Positions 21,101 to 33,372 are shown, counted from the first letter of the stretch. The stretch is 64,000 nt of DNA from Juglans regia (GCF_001411555.2 NC_049903.1:11776362-11840361); one strand, 5' to 3'. Numbers and translations are program-made. The notes: generated from the sequence alone by a model not told the origin.

Positions 21101-22318
21101 ATGCAACGGGTTCGGTTGTCTTCCCAACAGGCGCCTGTACACAAGCTGGGGGATTCTCAATTAACATTATCCCCAAAATTTAGGTTAGCAGTAATCAAAT
21201 CTTCTTTGTTAAATCCTTCAGCAGATTTAGACTCAACTCTCAAGGGAGAACCCCTCATTCCGGGCCTTCCTGATGATGTTTCCCTCAACTGTCTTCTCCG
21301 GCTTCCAGTCCAGAGCCATGCAGCCTGCAAAGTTGTGTGCAAGCGATGGCATCTACTGCTCGGTAGTAAAGAACGATTTTTCACACGTAGAAAGGAATTA
21401 GGCTTCAAAGACCCTTGGCTCTTTGTCTTTGCTTTCCACAAGTGCACTGGAAAGATTCAGTGGCAGGTTCTTGATCTCACTCAATTCTCTTGGCACCCTA
21501 TCCCAGCAATGCCTTGCAAGGACAAGGTTTGTCCCCATGGATTTAGGTGCGTTGCCATCCCCCATGAGGGCAATCTTTTTGTTTGTGGGGGTATGGTCTC
21601 TGATGTAGATTGCCCCCTTGACTTGGTCCTGAAATATGAGATGCAGAAGAATCGTTGGACTGTGATGAATCAGATGATCACTGCTAGATCATTTTTTGCA
21701 AGCGGGGTGATCAATGGAATGATTTATGTGGCTGGAGGAAACAGCACAGATCTCTTTGAGCTTGACTCAGCTGAGGTTATGGATCCTATTAAGGGGAGTT
21801 GGCATTCCATTGCAAGCATGGGAGCAAATATGGCCTCTTATGATGCAGCAGTTCTGAATGGCAAACTTCTTGTGACGGAAGGCTGGCTATGGCCTTTCTA
21901 TGTCTCTCCCAGGGGTCAGGTTTATGACCCTAGAACGAATAATTGGGAGAGCATGGCTGTTGGGCTGAGAGAAGGCTGGACAGGTTCAAGTGTGGTTGTT
22001 TATGATCACTTGTTTGTGGTTTCAGAGCATGAAAGGATGAAGCTAAAGGTTTATGATTCAGATACTGATTCCTGGGAAAAACTTGAAGGGCCTCCTTTAC
22101 CAGAGCAAATATGCAAACCTTTTGCAGTGAATGCATTTGATTGCAGAATCTATGTTGTGGGTAGGAACCTTCATGTTGCTGTGGGTAATATCTCAAGGCT
22201 CAGCCAAAAAGGCACTTGCACTAAAAAATGGAGGTTCTGTGTTCAATGGCAGGTTGTGGAGGCACCAGAAAGCTTCTCTGACTTGACACCTTCAAGCTCT
22301 CAGGTTTTATTTGCGTAG
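21101..22318 (+). CDS. F-box/kelch-repeat protein, ortholog of At1g30090
   Basis: An intact single-exon gene of 405 residues. The F-box lies at about residues 52-95 (LIPGLPDDVSLNCLLRLPVQ, then CKVVCKRWHLLL) and should bind an ASK/SKP1 subunit of an SCF ubiquitin ligase. Kelch repeats follow (about 115-390), with motifs NLFVCGGM, GMIYVAGGN, GKLLVTEGW and CRIYVVGRN, forming a substrate-binding propeller. From memory the whole length, including the start MQRVRLSSQ and the end SSSQVLFA, aligns with Arabidopsis At1g30090. The start is supported by that conservation. The substrate is unknown. No stop or frameshift interrupts it, in contrast to the surrounding repeats. Confidence 0.95.
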   Translation: MQRVRLSSQQAPVHKLGDSQLTLSPKFRLAVIKSSLLNPSADLDSTLKGEPLIPGLPDDVSLNCLLRLPVQSHAACKVVCKRWHLLLGSKERFFTRRKELGFKDPWLFVFAFHKCTGKIQWQVLDLTQFSWHPIPAMPCKDKVCPHGFRCVAIPHEGNLFVCGGMVSDVDCPLDLVLKYEMQKNRWTVMNQMITARSFFASGVINGMIYVAGGNSTDLFELDSAEVMDPIKGSWHSIASMGANMASYDAAVLNGKLLVTEGWLWPFYVSPRGQVYDPRTNNWESMAVGLREGWTGSSVVVYDHLFVVSEHERMKLKVYDSDTDSWEKLEGPPLPEQICKPFAVNAFDCRIYVVGRNLHVAVGNISRLSQKGTCTKKWRFCVQWQVVEAPESFSDLTPSSSQVLFA

Positions 22319-22634
22319 CTTTTCAATTTTCGACATATTGTTTTATGTATGTTGTTCTATAAATTGTAATTTATATGAAAGTATAAAAGCTGTAGAATGG
22401 AAATGGCTGTGCTCAAAAGTCTCCAACATGGTTACTGAAATGCATGTATCAACTAATGGTGTGTTCTTTTTTATTTAACTAATGCTTTCTGTGACCGAAT
22501 GTCCTGAAGTCATCGTGACTATAAGGATCATATTATTGAATGAGAATGGTAATATTACTTTGATGATTGAGCCAGTAGTAGGCCAGTAGTTTATCCATTT
22601 AATAATGCAAAGGAACTGGAACTCAGAGCTAAGT

Positions 22635-22845
22635 TTTTTTTTATTGGCACCGGGTGGCCGAGAACAGCGTCCCGACTAATCCCGGGAGTGCATAGGCTCT
22701 CAGCAAGGAGTTTTCCCACAACTGCATCTTGAGTAATTCAAAGGGAAAATCCCCCAGTCCAATGGCCCCTAGAGATTGTTTGCACTCAAGAGGATTCGAA
22801 CCTTAGACCTCGGATGGAGCATACCACCAAGACCACCTTTGCACC
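22635..22845 (-). mobile_element. tRNA-derived SINE
   Basis: A 211-bp element on the minus strand. The box A region GGTCTTGGTGGTATGC and box B GGTTCGAATCC are near the 5' end, followed by a tRNA-unrelated body and a short A-rich tail (T-run at 22635-22642). The flanking duplication CAGAGCTAAGT (22624-22634) and CAGAGCTAAAT (22846-22856) has one mismatch in 11. It sits about 0.3 kb downstream of the F-box gene on the opposite strand and would be copied by LINE machinery. Confidence 0.88.
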
Positions 22846-22856
22846 CAGAGCTAAAT

Positions 22857-23736
22857 TTGCTGGTGTGTTAACTGCTAACGGTAGGATTTCATACTTTTTC
22901 TTCCTTACTTCCATTTCTTGATCCAGTTGAAAAATAATCAGTGCTGTTAGAGTTGTTAAGTCACTCAGTAAGTACTCTGAGCCATTTATTATGTACCCTG
23001 AGCTTTTTCTGTGAAATTTTGTTGAGAGCTCTCAAAACAGTATGAAATTGTAGAATTTGGGGGATTTTGTGGAGGGAGGGGGGAGGGATCTCAAATCTGT
23101 GGGTATATCAGATCAATTATCTGATAGTCATTATTCCAATTTTGGGAATTCAGATTGACAAGAAAAAGGCAAAGGGAGGGGTTATGGCGTTATTATTTAC
23201 AAAACTCTTTGATCCGCTGTATTGAAAATTCTCTCAATGCAAGCATATGCAATTAAGTCTTTTCTGACTCTTTAGAAAAAAAAAAGAAAAAAAAGAGTCT
23301 TTTCTGGCTATGTGAAGTCCACAAATCTTATTTTCTTCAGCTCTCAATGTCCTCGATTAATATTGCTCGTCTGTATTATTAGCATAGGCATGTAGTCTTG
23401 AGTGTTTACTTGAAGTCCAAATGCCTTTCGATTTTGTTTTATATAGATTTCATTTGACTATGTTGACGCTCCACGATTACCCAATGGTGAAACAATCTGA
23501 ATGCCCATACTACTTTGTGAAAAAAACTCTTATCACAATTTCCTCGAACTACTCTCAGTTTGCAGAACAATGTTGGCCGGCAAAAACTGTTTTTTTGATA
23601 TATTTTCCATGAAAAGCAAAGTGTCATCTACCAACAGCTCTGGTGGTTGAAAAGCTTGACTTAGATCTCTCCCATTTTTGGGTTATTTTCCTGAGGAAAG
23701 AGACAGTTTACAATGTGTCTCGGATATTTGGTGTTC

Positions 23737-23778
<42 letters not shown>

Positions 23779-24479
23779 TAAGCAATAACAATTTCATTAA
23801 GAGCAAAGGCTTCATCGGATGCTTGCTTGTGAGCTAAAAAGCCTTTAACTTGGCCATAAAAATAAAGGCTACCCAAACTGAAGTTTGTCATATTCCTAGA
23901 TTTGAAGCCTACACTCTCATTCTTTCTCTAGATTTGGGAATTGGCATCTTAATGCCTTTTTTTTATTCAATGTGCTTACAATCTGGTATGCGTTCTGCTT
24001 TGATTGGAACCCGAGTATGTTAATGAAATCACGACCTTGGGAATCACTTTGTTTTTAAGGTGGTTCCTTGAAAAGAAAACGCCTAGTTATGTTTGCCTTC
24101 TAAGAAAAGATGATGAATGGATGCACTTTTGACGTTTCGAAAGAACTTTAACCGAATCGAAAGCCCAGATTTAAGTACCAACTCCATTATTTGCATCGAG
24201 GATGAACAACTTCTTTAACCAAATTGATAGACCCGCTGAGCAACAAATTTTCATTTCTAGACAAAATCGAAATAATAATTACTATTTATTATAATGAACA
24301 TTATATATTTTAAGTGATGTTTTATGTCAAAATCAGAATTCAAAATGAACATAAACTTTCTCGGAGGTATAAGATCGCCTGCAAGCCAATACCTAGAATA
24401 CGGCCGCAACGCCATCCTTTGCTCCCCTCAATCCCAACTATGATGCCATTCCCGCCAACAACTTGCCTGCCGTCTAATC
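22857..24479. other. No recognised gene; contains (AT)n
   Basis: Intergenic sequence downstream of the F-box gene. It has a long (AT)n microsatellite at 23742-23776 and several A/T tracts. No coding or transposon signature could be supported. Confidence 0.5.
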
Positions 24480-24968
24480 ACCAAAACTAGGGCTGAGCAC
24501 CGATCAAGTCGGAGTCCGAGATGTGCATCCTCCGTTCCAACTCCGACTTGTCGGAGCAAAGTCGGATTTTGGGGTTTCTTTTTTTTTTTTTGCGCTTGTT
24601 TTAACTTGGTATTTGGCCTAATTTTTAAAAAATAATTTTTGTGCAGGTTTTCAATTTTCAATTTTTTCAAAAATTACAATCTAAAAATAACTAATTTAGT
24701 AATTAGTAATTCATAATATATATTGCATGCATGCTAGCTGTCAAAAAATTAAAATCTAAAAATAAATAATATTCATCATCCACACCCAAAATCATCCACA
24801 CCTGTCATCCACATCTATCATCCCTCATAATAATACTTCATTTCAACTACAACAATAAACATTTTCTAAGTTCCCATTCAAACAAAAGAAACCCAACAAC
24901 AATAAAACAAATTTTTTGTGCCAACCAAATTAAATGTTCCCAACAACAACAACAACAAAAAATATTCC

Positions 24969-27900
24969 CAGTGGCGGAACTAGGAATTTGTTTTGAGGGG
25001 GGGGGGGGGAAGCAAAGCTAAAATTATAATAAAAAAATTTTGTTCTATTTCTATACAAGTTTTCCTATGGTATAGAACAAACTGATAGTAAGATCTAAAA
25101 CAAAAATAAAATACATTTAATACAACCTATGTATTAAAAACATATATGATATGTCAAGAACAATATATCATTGAAATAACATAAAGACACTCATACAAAT
25201 ATATCAAACAAAAGAAACACAGAGTGTTTAAAATTGTAACTTGTGTTCTTTTAAAGAAACAAAATCATCATGTATTGAATCTAAATCAAAATTCTTAGCT
25301 ATTTCTATTTCAATATAGACAACTAAATTATTTGCTAGAAACTCATCTTCAATTTTGTTGCGAAGTCTTGTTTTAACAATTTTCATAGCTGAAAATACTC
25401 GTTCACTGGTAGTTGTAGATACTGGAAGAGTCAAAACAAGATGAATCAATTTATCAATAAGATAATATGTCTTTGATTTCTTTGTCTCTACCAATCTCCA
25501 ACATAAATCTGCAATGGATGACAAATTCTGAAACTTCAGATTAGTAAGCTCATCAACTTCAAAATGTTTCAATTGAAACCTTAAATTAATTTTCTCGTTC
25601 TTAGAAAAATCAAGAGTATAATATTTTTCCACAAGATAATAGATATTATCAATATTAAAGGATTTATAAGCATCATTTGGATCCAAAGCAGAGTTAAGGG
25701 TTAAAAACTTTGTCGCTCCTTCACCAAACCTACTGTCAAGCTCTTGCATTTGAAAATCTATAGTAGCATTAAATATTTCAAAATGATAATAATGCTCTAT
25801 CGTAATGTGATCTCGTTGATGACGACCACGACCTTGTACATAACGATAGCTCAATTCTGGAATGTCAATATCAAATTTCTTGAAGAGAGACAACATTCTC
25901 AAGCAGATTTCCCCAACCTTCATTTCTTAACTTTTAAATGAGTCATTTTGTAGTATAAACCATATTCATGGCATTCAAGATGTCTTGAGGTTTTTGCTGC
26001 AAAACTTGACTAAAAACATTAGTAATACCCATGATTTCCTTCAATAAATGTAAAATAAACATAAATTTGAATGATTTAATTATTTTATAAGCAACATTCG
26101 TATTTCCGCGTTGAGAGTAAGTGAATCCTTCTTTTATTATGTTTTTAAGCACCGAGCAAGTGGTTCCAAACATTCGTAGTAGATTACAAATAGAATAAAA
26201 ATGAGAACCCCAACGAGAATCACCAGCTCGTTTGACAGTGCCAATTTGGTTAGCTCATTTTCCACTTTCAAGTTCATCAATAGCTATCATATGTGCAATT
26301 TGTGTTGCTTGAGCAGTTTGCAATTCATCATGATGTTTACATGAAGCACCCACCACATTAATAATTAAATTCAAATTTGAGAAAAACTCATGAACAGAAA
26401 CTATCTATCTAGATGCAGCAACTAATGCAAACTGTAATCGATGAGCAAAACAATGAACATAATATGCATATGGGCAATCTTTAAGAAATAATATTTGCAA
26501 TCATTTCGATTCACCACGCATATTATTAGCACCATCATATCATTGCCCACAAATATTTTGAATATCAAGACAATGATGAGAAAGAACTGCAGATATTTCA
26601 TTCTTTAGAGTTAATGTCGATGTATCCTTAACATGTACAAGATTAAAAAATCGTTCTTGTATAAAACCATCATCATCAACAAATATCAAGATTATAGTTA
26701 TTTACCCCCTCTTAGACTCATCTTGTGAATCATCAACAATAATGAAAAATTTAGAATTTCCAACATCTTCATGAATTTTATTTCACTTTCCTTGAAAGAA
26801 CTTTCAAAATCTCTTTTTAAATTTTGGGTAAAGTCTACTTTGAAGATTTAGGAGCATTTTCCAAAACAAGTTTTCTAATCTTATCATTATACGAAACCAA
26901 GAGTTTAAGCATTTCAAGGAACTTACCTCAATTGTTTTACTCAAGAGTCTCGTCATGACCTCTAAAGGCACATCCTTGAAACGCAAGTCATCGAACAACA
27001 TCAATAGATGTTTTTACTAGGAGTAGATTGTTGAGAATTTGTTCAGAACTTTGTGCATTCATTACTTTATCAATATGTTGTGATTGTTTTAATAAATCCT
27101 CACAAGATTTCACAGCATTATTATGACAAGAGCAATAACCCTCCCCAATATGATTCAAAAAGGCACAATATTTTCCATCATTAATCTTCTTCGAACTTCT
27201 AAATCCTATAACAGTAAATATATCCAATCCAGAACGTCGAGATGCTTTCATTGTAAAAAGATAATAAGGTAAACAATATGCAGCATCCTTTGATGGAGAA
27301 TACTCAGCCAATATGCAAATTGTACAAACCAAGAAGGTTGAAAGCGACGAGAATGCTTTTCAGGACCAGAACATAGATATTTTGAGAGATGTATCTGATA
27401 TGGACCCATTTTCAAGTAAGCTCTTCTTATTTCATCATGTTGATTGACTAGATAGTCCCACATAGGAGGACGTAATCCTAGATCTAATTGTAGAGAAGAT
27501 ATATCAATCTCTTTAGAATCAAGTGTTGACGATGTAAAATGAATCTCTTCAAACTCCACAATTAGAAAGTTAAGATCAGGATTTTCCTCAGGTTCAATCC
27601 TTAGAGTTTTAGAAGAATTTTTTGAAATATCAACTTGTTTTCTTTTGAAGAATGAGTTGATAGTTTTTAATTTAGACATAATTCATGAACCTAAATTTAA
27701 AATCAAATTTGAACATATAAAATAAAGTTAGATATATATGAATTCAATTACTCATGAAACCTGAATTTAAAGTTAATTTTTAAGCACAAAATAAATAACC
27801 ATTCAATAGACATAATTATATATAAGCCAAACTAAGTAGTAATCAATCTATTTCCAAAAAAAAAAAAAATCTAAACAAAATTACAACTGCATCAATACAT

Positions 27901-28605
27901 GAAAAAAGGAAAAAGTGAAAAAACAAAATTAAAAAACATTGCATCAATAGATTCAATACAATTATATATATGAAAGAAGAAGAAAATTGAAAAAAAGGGA
28001 ACAAAAAAAAAAGGTAAAGAAAATTCAAACCGTGCATCAAGCAGTGGCGGAACTATGACTATGTATGTAGGCAGCTAGGCTATTACAATGTTACTATTAC
28101 TATAGCTTGTAGAAGAGTTGCAGTATGCACCAAAACTTTACTTCAAGACAACACGTAAGCCCATAATCAAAAGCTCTCATTTTAGCCTTTTGGCAGATGG
28201 TAAGAACAAGACTTTTAGCAATAAAAAGTTAGAAACTACAGAATTATAGGCGGCAGCGGGTAGAGGAGAAGAAAACCATCCAACTTCGCTTTTTTATTTT
28301 TATTGATAGTAAAAGCGTGTCATCATGTTATTAAATTATTTTATTTTATGTAAGATGTATCTTATTTATTTTATTTTTAAATCGGATTAAATTTTTTAAA
28401 ATTGGACTTATAAGTAATTAATCTATAAGATCAAAATAATTTGGTAGAGGAGAGGCCAAGATAATTTTTTAGAAAATGGGTCAACACAAGATGAGATTAA
28501 TATCATCCTATTAAATCATAAAAATTTAATGTGTATTATTTTTTTTTTAACTTTGGGGGGGGGGGGGTCTCATGGCCCTCCTGCCCCTTCATAGGTCTAC
28601 TGCTG
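24969..28605 (-). mobile_element. hAT element with TTF/HAT-dimer transposase, decayed
   Basis: 3637 bp. The left end is CAGTGGCGGAACTAGGA and the right end read inward is CAGCAGTAGACCTATGA, matching at 11 of 17 bases with differences mostly of the C-to-T type. The flanks AATATTCC (24961-24968) and AATGTTAC (28606-28613) agree at six of eight. A second copy of the left-end motif, CAGTGGCGGAACTATG, occurs internally at about 28044, suggesting a further nested end. G-tracts lie next to both termini. Confidence 0.7.
25228..27679 (-). pseudogene. hAT transposase (TTF-type zinc finger, HAT dimerisation)
   Basis: Minus strand. It starts MSKLKTINSFFKRKQ at 27679, the typical start of plant TTF-type zinc-finger hAT proteins. 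RPPMWDYLVNQHDEIRRAYL and SWFVQFAYWL follow; a frameshift leads into EYSPSKDAAYCLPYYLF, the start of the TTF zinc finger. The middle (about 26000-27000) is broken by several stops and shifts. The last 231 residues are open and contain the dimerisation domain: LPVSTTTSERVFSAMKIVKT and NKIEDEFLANNLVVYIE. Family members are usually about 750-800 residues and would act in the nucleus on element ends. This copy is inactive. Confidence 0.9.
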
Positions 28606-28613
28606 AATGTTAC

Positions 28614-29723
28614 CAACAAATGAACTAAAATAAATTAAATGTTCCAAGAACTTCCAAGTTGTACCTAAAAAAAAAAAAAAAAAAAGGATGACAAGATTAC
28701 CAACTAAAATAATAATAACTTTCAAAACATACATAAACAAATATGATTAAATGATAGAAATACGAGCTTAAATCAACTTCAAGAGAAAAGAGAAGTAATT
28801 AATTTGACCATGATTATGCTTCAATTAAATAATTAATAAAACTCCATCGGATGATGTGTACTATGTGGGCGCGCACACACATATTGCATGACCTAAATTT
28901 GCAATAAGATTAATTTTTCAAATCTTCAATACTATAAGATGAACAATTGGACCTTTCAATATTTTATAACAGATTACTATACATACATACATAGTATAGT
29001 AATGAACAAAAACTGTCTCAATATATTGAAATCCACAGTATAGTAATGGATCATCAACTAAGAAAGTAATGAACAAAGGAGCATGGACGGCAGAGGAAGA
29101 TCAAGAATTGTCTTAGTACATTGAAATCTATGGAGCAAAGAGGTGGGAAACAGTTGCAACTACAGCAAGTTATAATAACGTCATATCTCTTAAGATAATA
29201 CGCAATCTCAGTCCTCATGAAGGAACAAAAAAAGAAAGTAATGTTAAGGACAAAGAAAGAAAAGCTTAAACTTGACCAAAATAAATGTGAATGGTTATTA
29301 CAATCATCAAGAACATTGAAATATCACGGCCATTGACACACTAAATTATTCTTCACACACAAGAATAGTTAAAAAATTTAACAACAAGAAGCCAACAACC
29401 ATATTAAAAAAACTTTTGCCATAATTAGTATATATTAACAAGATGTAATAAAGCTATGACAAGAAAATAAGTTTTACCCTCAATGGACAAACTATGTACA
29501 TAAATTATTGCCACAAGTCAAGCATTAGCCGAGTAGTAGTTCCACCACCATGAAACATTTAGAATAATACGAGTACAGTCCTAAAAATTACATGTTTAGT
29601 TCTAAAAGAACGTAAATTGTTCAAAACATCCCCACTAAAACACCCCCACATGTTCAGGTTAATTGTTCAAAACATATCCGCAAAAACAGTCTAAAAAACA
29701 CAACACATATATATTAACTCAAA
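28614..29723. other. No recognised gene
   Basis: AT-rich interior of the 8-kb composite between the hAT element and the MITE. No coding signature. Confidence 0.45.
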
Positions 29724-29896
29724 GAGAAATTCTATTTGCAGTCCTGAAGTGGGGACTGCATGTGCAAGCACATGCTTAAATAAGAGAAAATATTATTTTA
29801 GGAGGGATAATTTTGTAATTTTACAAAATTTTAAAGTTAAAATAGCCTAGGCCTGCACATGCAGTCCCCAAGTGGGGAGTGTACCTAGCATTGCTC
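29724..29896. mobile_element. MITE related to the Mutator-type element at 10829
   Basis: 173 bp with ends GAG and CTC. The left arm GAGAAATTCTATTTGCAGTC continues to GGGGACTGCATGTGCA. The right arm read inward, GAGCAATGCTAGGTACACTC, also reaches GGGGACTGCATGTGCA. Length and terminal bases match the element at 10829-11001, but no clean 9-bp duplication remains. Confidence 0.65.
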
Positions 29897-30342
29897 TATA
29901 TAAATTCAAAACAGCCCCAACTTTGCATCATATTAATATATAAACAACCCCAAACCACAACTCACAAACAAAAACAACTCCAAAAACAAGTTTAATCACG
30001 GTTTAATCATTCAATACATGCCAAACAAAAATAGCCCCAAAAGTTGAAATAATAAATATTAGCTCAAATAGAAACTAGACCTACATTCCAAATCCGACAA
30101 AGTTGTGAAATCTACTAAGATTAATTTTAATTAAAATAGCTAAGCTGATTATCATTAATACACAAAAACATCCACTGATAATCCATATGATTTTCCAGAT
30201 TATACTTACTATGACATATCACAACCATATCACAAAAAAATATATCACAACCAGATTCACGAAAAGCAAGATAAGAATCTACCCATTTTCAAGATTCACA
30301 AAGCATATATCCATCTAGATTCTGCACAGACACAAAGCATCT

Positions 30343-31077
30343 TGTGAAGGGAGAAAATCTCTTATGCCAAGCCAAATAATGGGCCCAGGGCGCAATAATG
30401 GTTATATGGGCTGGGGTGGATTGGGCCAGGTGCAGGGCCCGGCCACGTCACCTAATCTAGGCAAAACAGGTAATACTTGGTTCAAGAAAACCCGGGTCGG
30501 GCCATACTAGCGGGGCAAAAGATATGGGCAAAGCTTGGGAGAGAAGGGACACAGCGCACATCACTAGATGGAAGAGACCCGGGACAGAAAGCATGCCGCA
30601 TTCAATGCGGCCCAGGGCAGAAACCATGTTGCATTAAATGAGCCCAGAGCAGAAGGCGTGCTGCATTTAATGTGGGTCAAAGTAGCAACCATGCCGCATT
30701 TAATGCGGCCCAAGGCCCGAGTAATGTACAGTAAGGTTGAGACCTCCACTGCTCGACAAGGTAACGACATAGGAGCTGCTCGGTGAATCGACAGCACAAG
30801 CATATTATCCTCTACTATGCAACCCCCTACTATGGCGGGGGCCTAGTCGGTAACTATAAATAAAGGTCCAACTCACAGCAGACTAGGTAATCGGTCAATC
30901 TAGTACTAGCACTTTACATTATCACTCTTTAACTATTGTTTATTATCTTCTTCATGATATTGACTTAAGCATCGGAGGATCAACAGACCCCGAGGTCCCC
31001 CCATAGTGACTGTGCAGGTGATCGCTCGTATATTGGGGGTGTGAAGTTGCCTAGGCCCGCGAAACACAACATCAACA
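30343..31077. repeat. Solo LTR (probably Ty3/gypsy) with 5-bp duplication
   Basis: 735 bp, starting TGTGAAGGGAG and ending CAACATCAACA, flanked by a perfect CATCT (30338-30342 and 31078-31082). A TATAAATAAAGG box at about 30857 and the downstream TTGACTTAAGCATCGGAGG are typical of the plus-oriented promoter/R region of plant gypsy LTRs. A 33-bp minisatellite lies in the U3 part. No internal region remains, so it is a recombination product. Confidence 0.85.
30592..30720 (+). repeat. 33-bp minisatellite in the solo LTR
   Basis: Four diverged units of about 33 bp, each beginning with a palindrome-like core such as CATGCCGCATTCAATGCGG, then TTGCATTAAATG, CTGCATTTAATG and CCGCATTTAATGCGG. It lies upstream of the TATA-like box, in the enhancer position of the LTR. 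Confidence 0.75.
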
Positions 31078-31082
31078 CATCT

Positions 31083-31418
31083 AATCCCATCTACACATAT
31101 TCACAAAGCATCTACTCATCTAGACAGATTCACAAAGTATCACGAAATAGATTAATTTCTCTTTTCATTTGCACGTTGAAATTAAATCAGTACATAGATT
31201 CACAACATTTCAAAAAACTCACATTGATACCGTGATGGCACTCCACGGAATTTTTTACCCTTCTTAGTTCTTGCAGTTTCGTTAGCCTCGAGACCCTGTA
31301 AAACTTTATGAGAAAATCAAAAATCAAAATAAAAGAGAGATAAAGAGATAAAACATAACGGGGTCACGGGAGAAGAGATATAGACGATGAAGGGAGAAGA
31401 GAGAGATAGGAGCTTACC

Positions 31419-31459
<41 letters not shown>

Positions 31460-32487
31460 CGTGCAATCACCAGTGGGATTTTGCGAGAGAGGCTGTGCAA
31501 GGGGAAGTCGCACCTAGGGTTAGAACTGAAGAAGTGAATAAGAAATGAAAGGTTTCGAGGAAGGGGGTGAGTTTGAAAGCCTTAGGACTTTAAGTTACCA
31601 CATAAAACGATGCCATTTTACCATATAAAAACAACACCATTTTACGTGGACTGCGGGTTGGGCTAACTTTTTGGCCCTTTTAGGTTGGGCTGTTGGGCTT
31701 TTTTTTTAAACCCTAATTCAAACCCTAAATGCCTAATCTAAATCCTAAATCAATTTTAAGCTATGTTTTGACCCTAAGTTTTTTATTTATAGTTTTCACT
31801 TAATTTTAATTATTAGTATTTATTATTAACAATTATTATTTAACTAGTGTCTAATTACATGTTATTATACTAAAGCATTACATGTTATTAATTCAATATA
31901 ATATTTTATACTATTTCTAACTTATAAGTTATTCCTATAGAATTTAATAGGCTATTAGTATTATAGACTTGTACTAATGATTATACATTAGTATACATGT
32001 TATTATACATTAGTTATTATATCAATATTACATGTTATTATATATTGGACCATTTGTTATTATACATTGCTATTATATGTTATTATACTTTAGTTATTAT
32101 ACATTACTATTACATTTTATTTTAAATTTAAATGTTAGTATTTATCCATTAGTATTACATGTTATTATACATTAGTATTACGTGTTATTATATTTATACA
32201 TTAGTAATTTAGTGTTACATGGTATTAATATTATAATAGTATGATGTTTACATATACTAAACTATTATTAGTTAGTTTATATATATTGTAGTATAAATAT
32301 ATTATTTTATAATAATTAGCTCATGCTAGTATAATATTGAATTTAACTAATTATATAAGATATAATTATATAAAATTTCTATGATTAATACTTTAGAAAA
32401 ACATATATTTTTATAAAATATGTACAATATCAGAGTCAAAGTCGATTCAACTCCACCTCCGACTTGTCAGGGTCGAAGCGGAACCGG
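31083..32487. other. AT-rich sequence with (GA)n, no gene
   Basis: Contains a (GA)n microsatellite at 31421-31457 and, from about 31800 to 32420, very AT-rich DNA with many irregular ATTAGTATTACATGTTATTATAC-like repeats. It forms the right part of the 8-kb composite. Confidence 0.6.
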
Positions 32488-32528
32488 AGAGTCAAATTTT
32501 TTTATTTTTACTCAATCCTAACAAAAAC

Positions 32529-33372
32529 CACGAAGTACATCACTCAACTCAGCGGCCCCTTCATCCTCTATTATTTTGAGTTACCTGCCCCCTCCTTCTC
32601 TCTATTATTTTCCAATGATACACACAATTATGTTTTAAAATGAGAATATTTTGGTAAGATGATGCTACTTTTAAAATAATACATACTATTTACAAAAATA
32701 CCCTTCAATTCACAAAAATGGAGGACACATTTTCTTCTCAACGTTCAGGGGATACGTATTTCAGGCTCCAAGCAAGACATCAAACATTCTTTCTGACTTT
32801 CTGTCTTTCTTCTGTTTTTTTATTAATCAAACACTCGACTAGAGGACATGTTGCTGGGGATAGTACCGTATGCCTGAAAAATTGAATCCAACTCAGTGGC
32901 TCACTGTTTGGACTTTAAAAAGGGATTGCTGAGAGAGAGAGAGAGAGAGTTTACATTGACAAGATTGGTTACAGAGATGAGTAACGATGTTGGAATTATT
33001 TGACTAAAGAATGAAGGACACAGCTGAAGAAGGAAAGATAACATTCAACTGAGTATACGATACAAAGATTGCTTCTTTTTACCGTCAGTATGTAAGAAGG
33101 GATTCTTCTGAAAATAATTCATTCCAGCATTTCCTCTTTCTTATTTTCCCTTTTCTCTGTCTCCTTTTTTCTTTCTTTTTTCAAAATAACCATTTGGCCA
33201 AATAAGTGTCCAAGCATACAAAGCCCTCTGAAGGAAAAGTTTGGAAACAGCGACTAAATATGCTTTAAAAATCAGCGTAGGCCTCAACAAAAAATTGAAA
33301 GCTACAAGTTACTGTACATTAATCTGGACATCGGCTTCTGGTGAAGACACAAGTTTGCCGTGTCATTTAGAA
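32529..33372 (-). other. CUL4: Downstream flank / probable 3' UTR of CULLIN 4
   Basis: No coding sequence. The part next to 33373 should include the CULLIN 4 3' UTR; the polyadenylation site is not evident. A short (GA)n run lies at 32931-32950. Confidence 0.4.

Larger units (their letters stand above)
24488..32520. mobile_element. 8.0-kb hAT-like composite with nested elements
   Basis: The left end TAGGGCTGAGCACCGATCAA and the right end read inward, TAGGATTGAGTA, form short inverted termini. The flanks ACCAAAAC (24480-24487) and ACAAAAAC (32521-32528) agree at seven of eight bases. Both subterminal zones repeat a CTCCGACTTGTC motif (about 24538 and 32455). Reading across the junction with one copy of the flank gives a continuous open stretch. 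Inside lie a hAT element (24969-28605), a MITE (29724-29896) and a solo LTR (30343-31077), accounting for roughly 4.5 kb. The host element itself has no recognised coding sequence. Confidence 0.65.

Noticed and set aside
28550..28568. Long G-runs here, at 25000, 1510 and 12760
   Set aside because: Homopolymers are likely partly sequencing length errors; no quadruplex claim is made from single runs.
30564..30803. Overlapping open frames on both strands
   Set aside because: They are produced by the GC-rich 33-bp repeats of the solo LTR, not by a gene.
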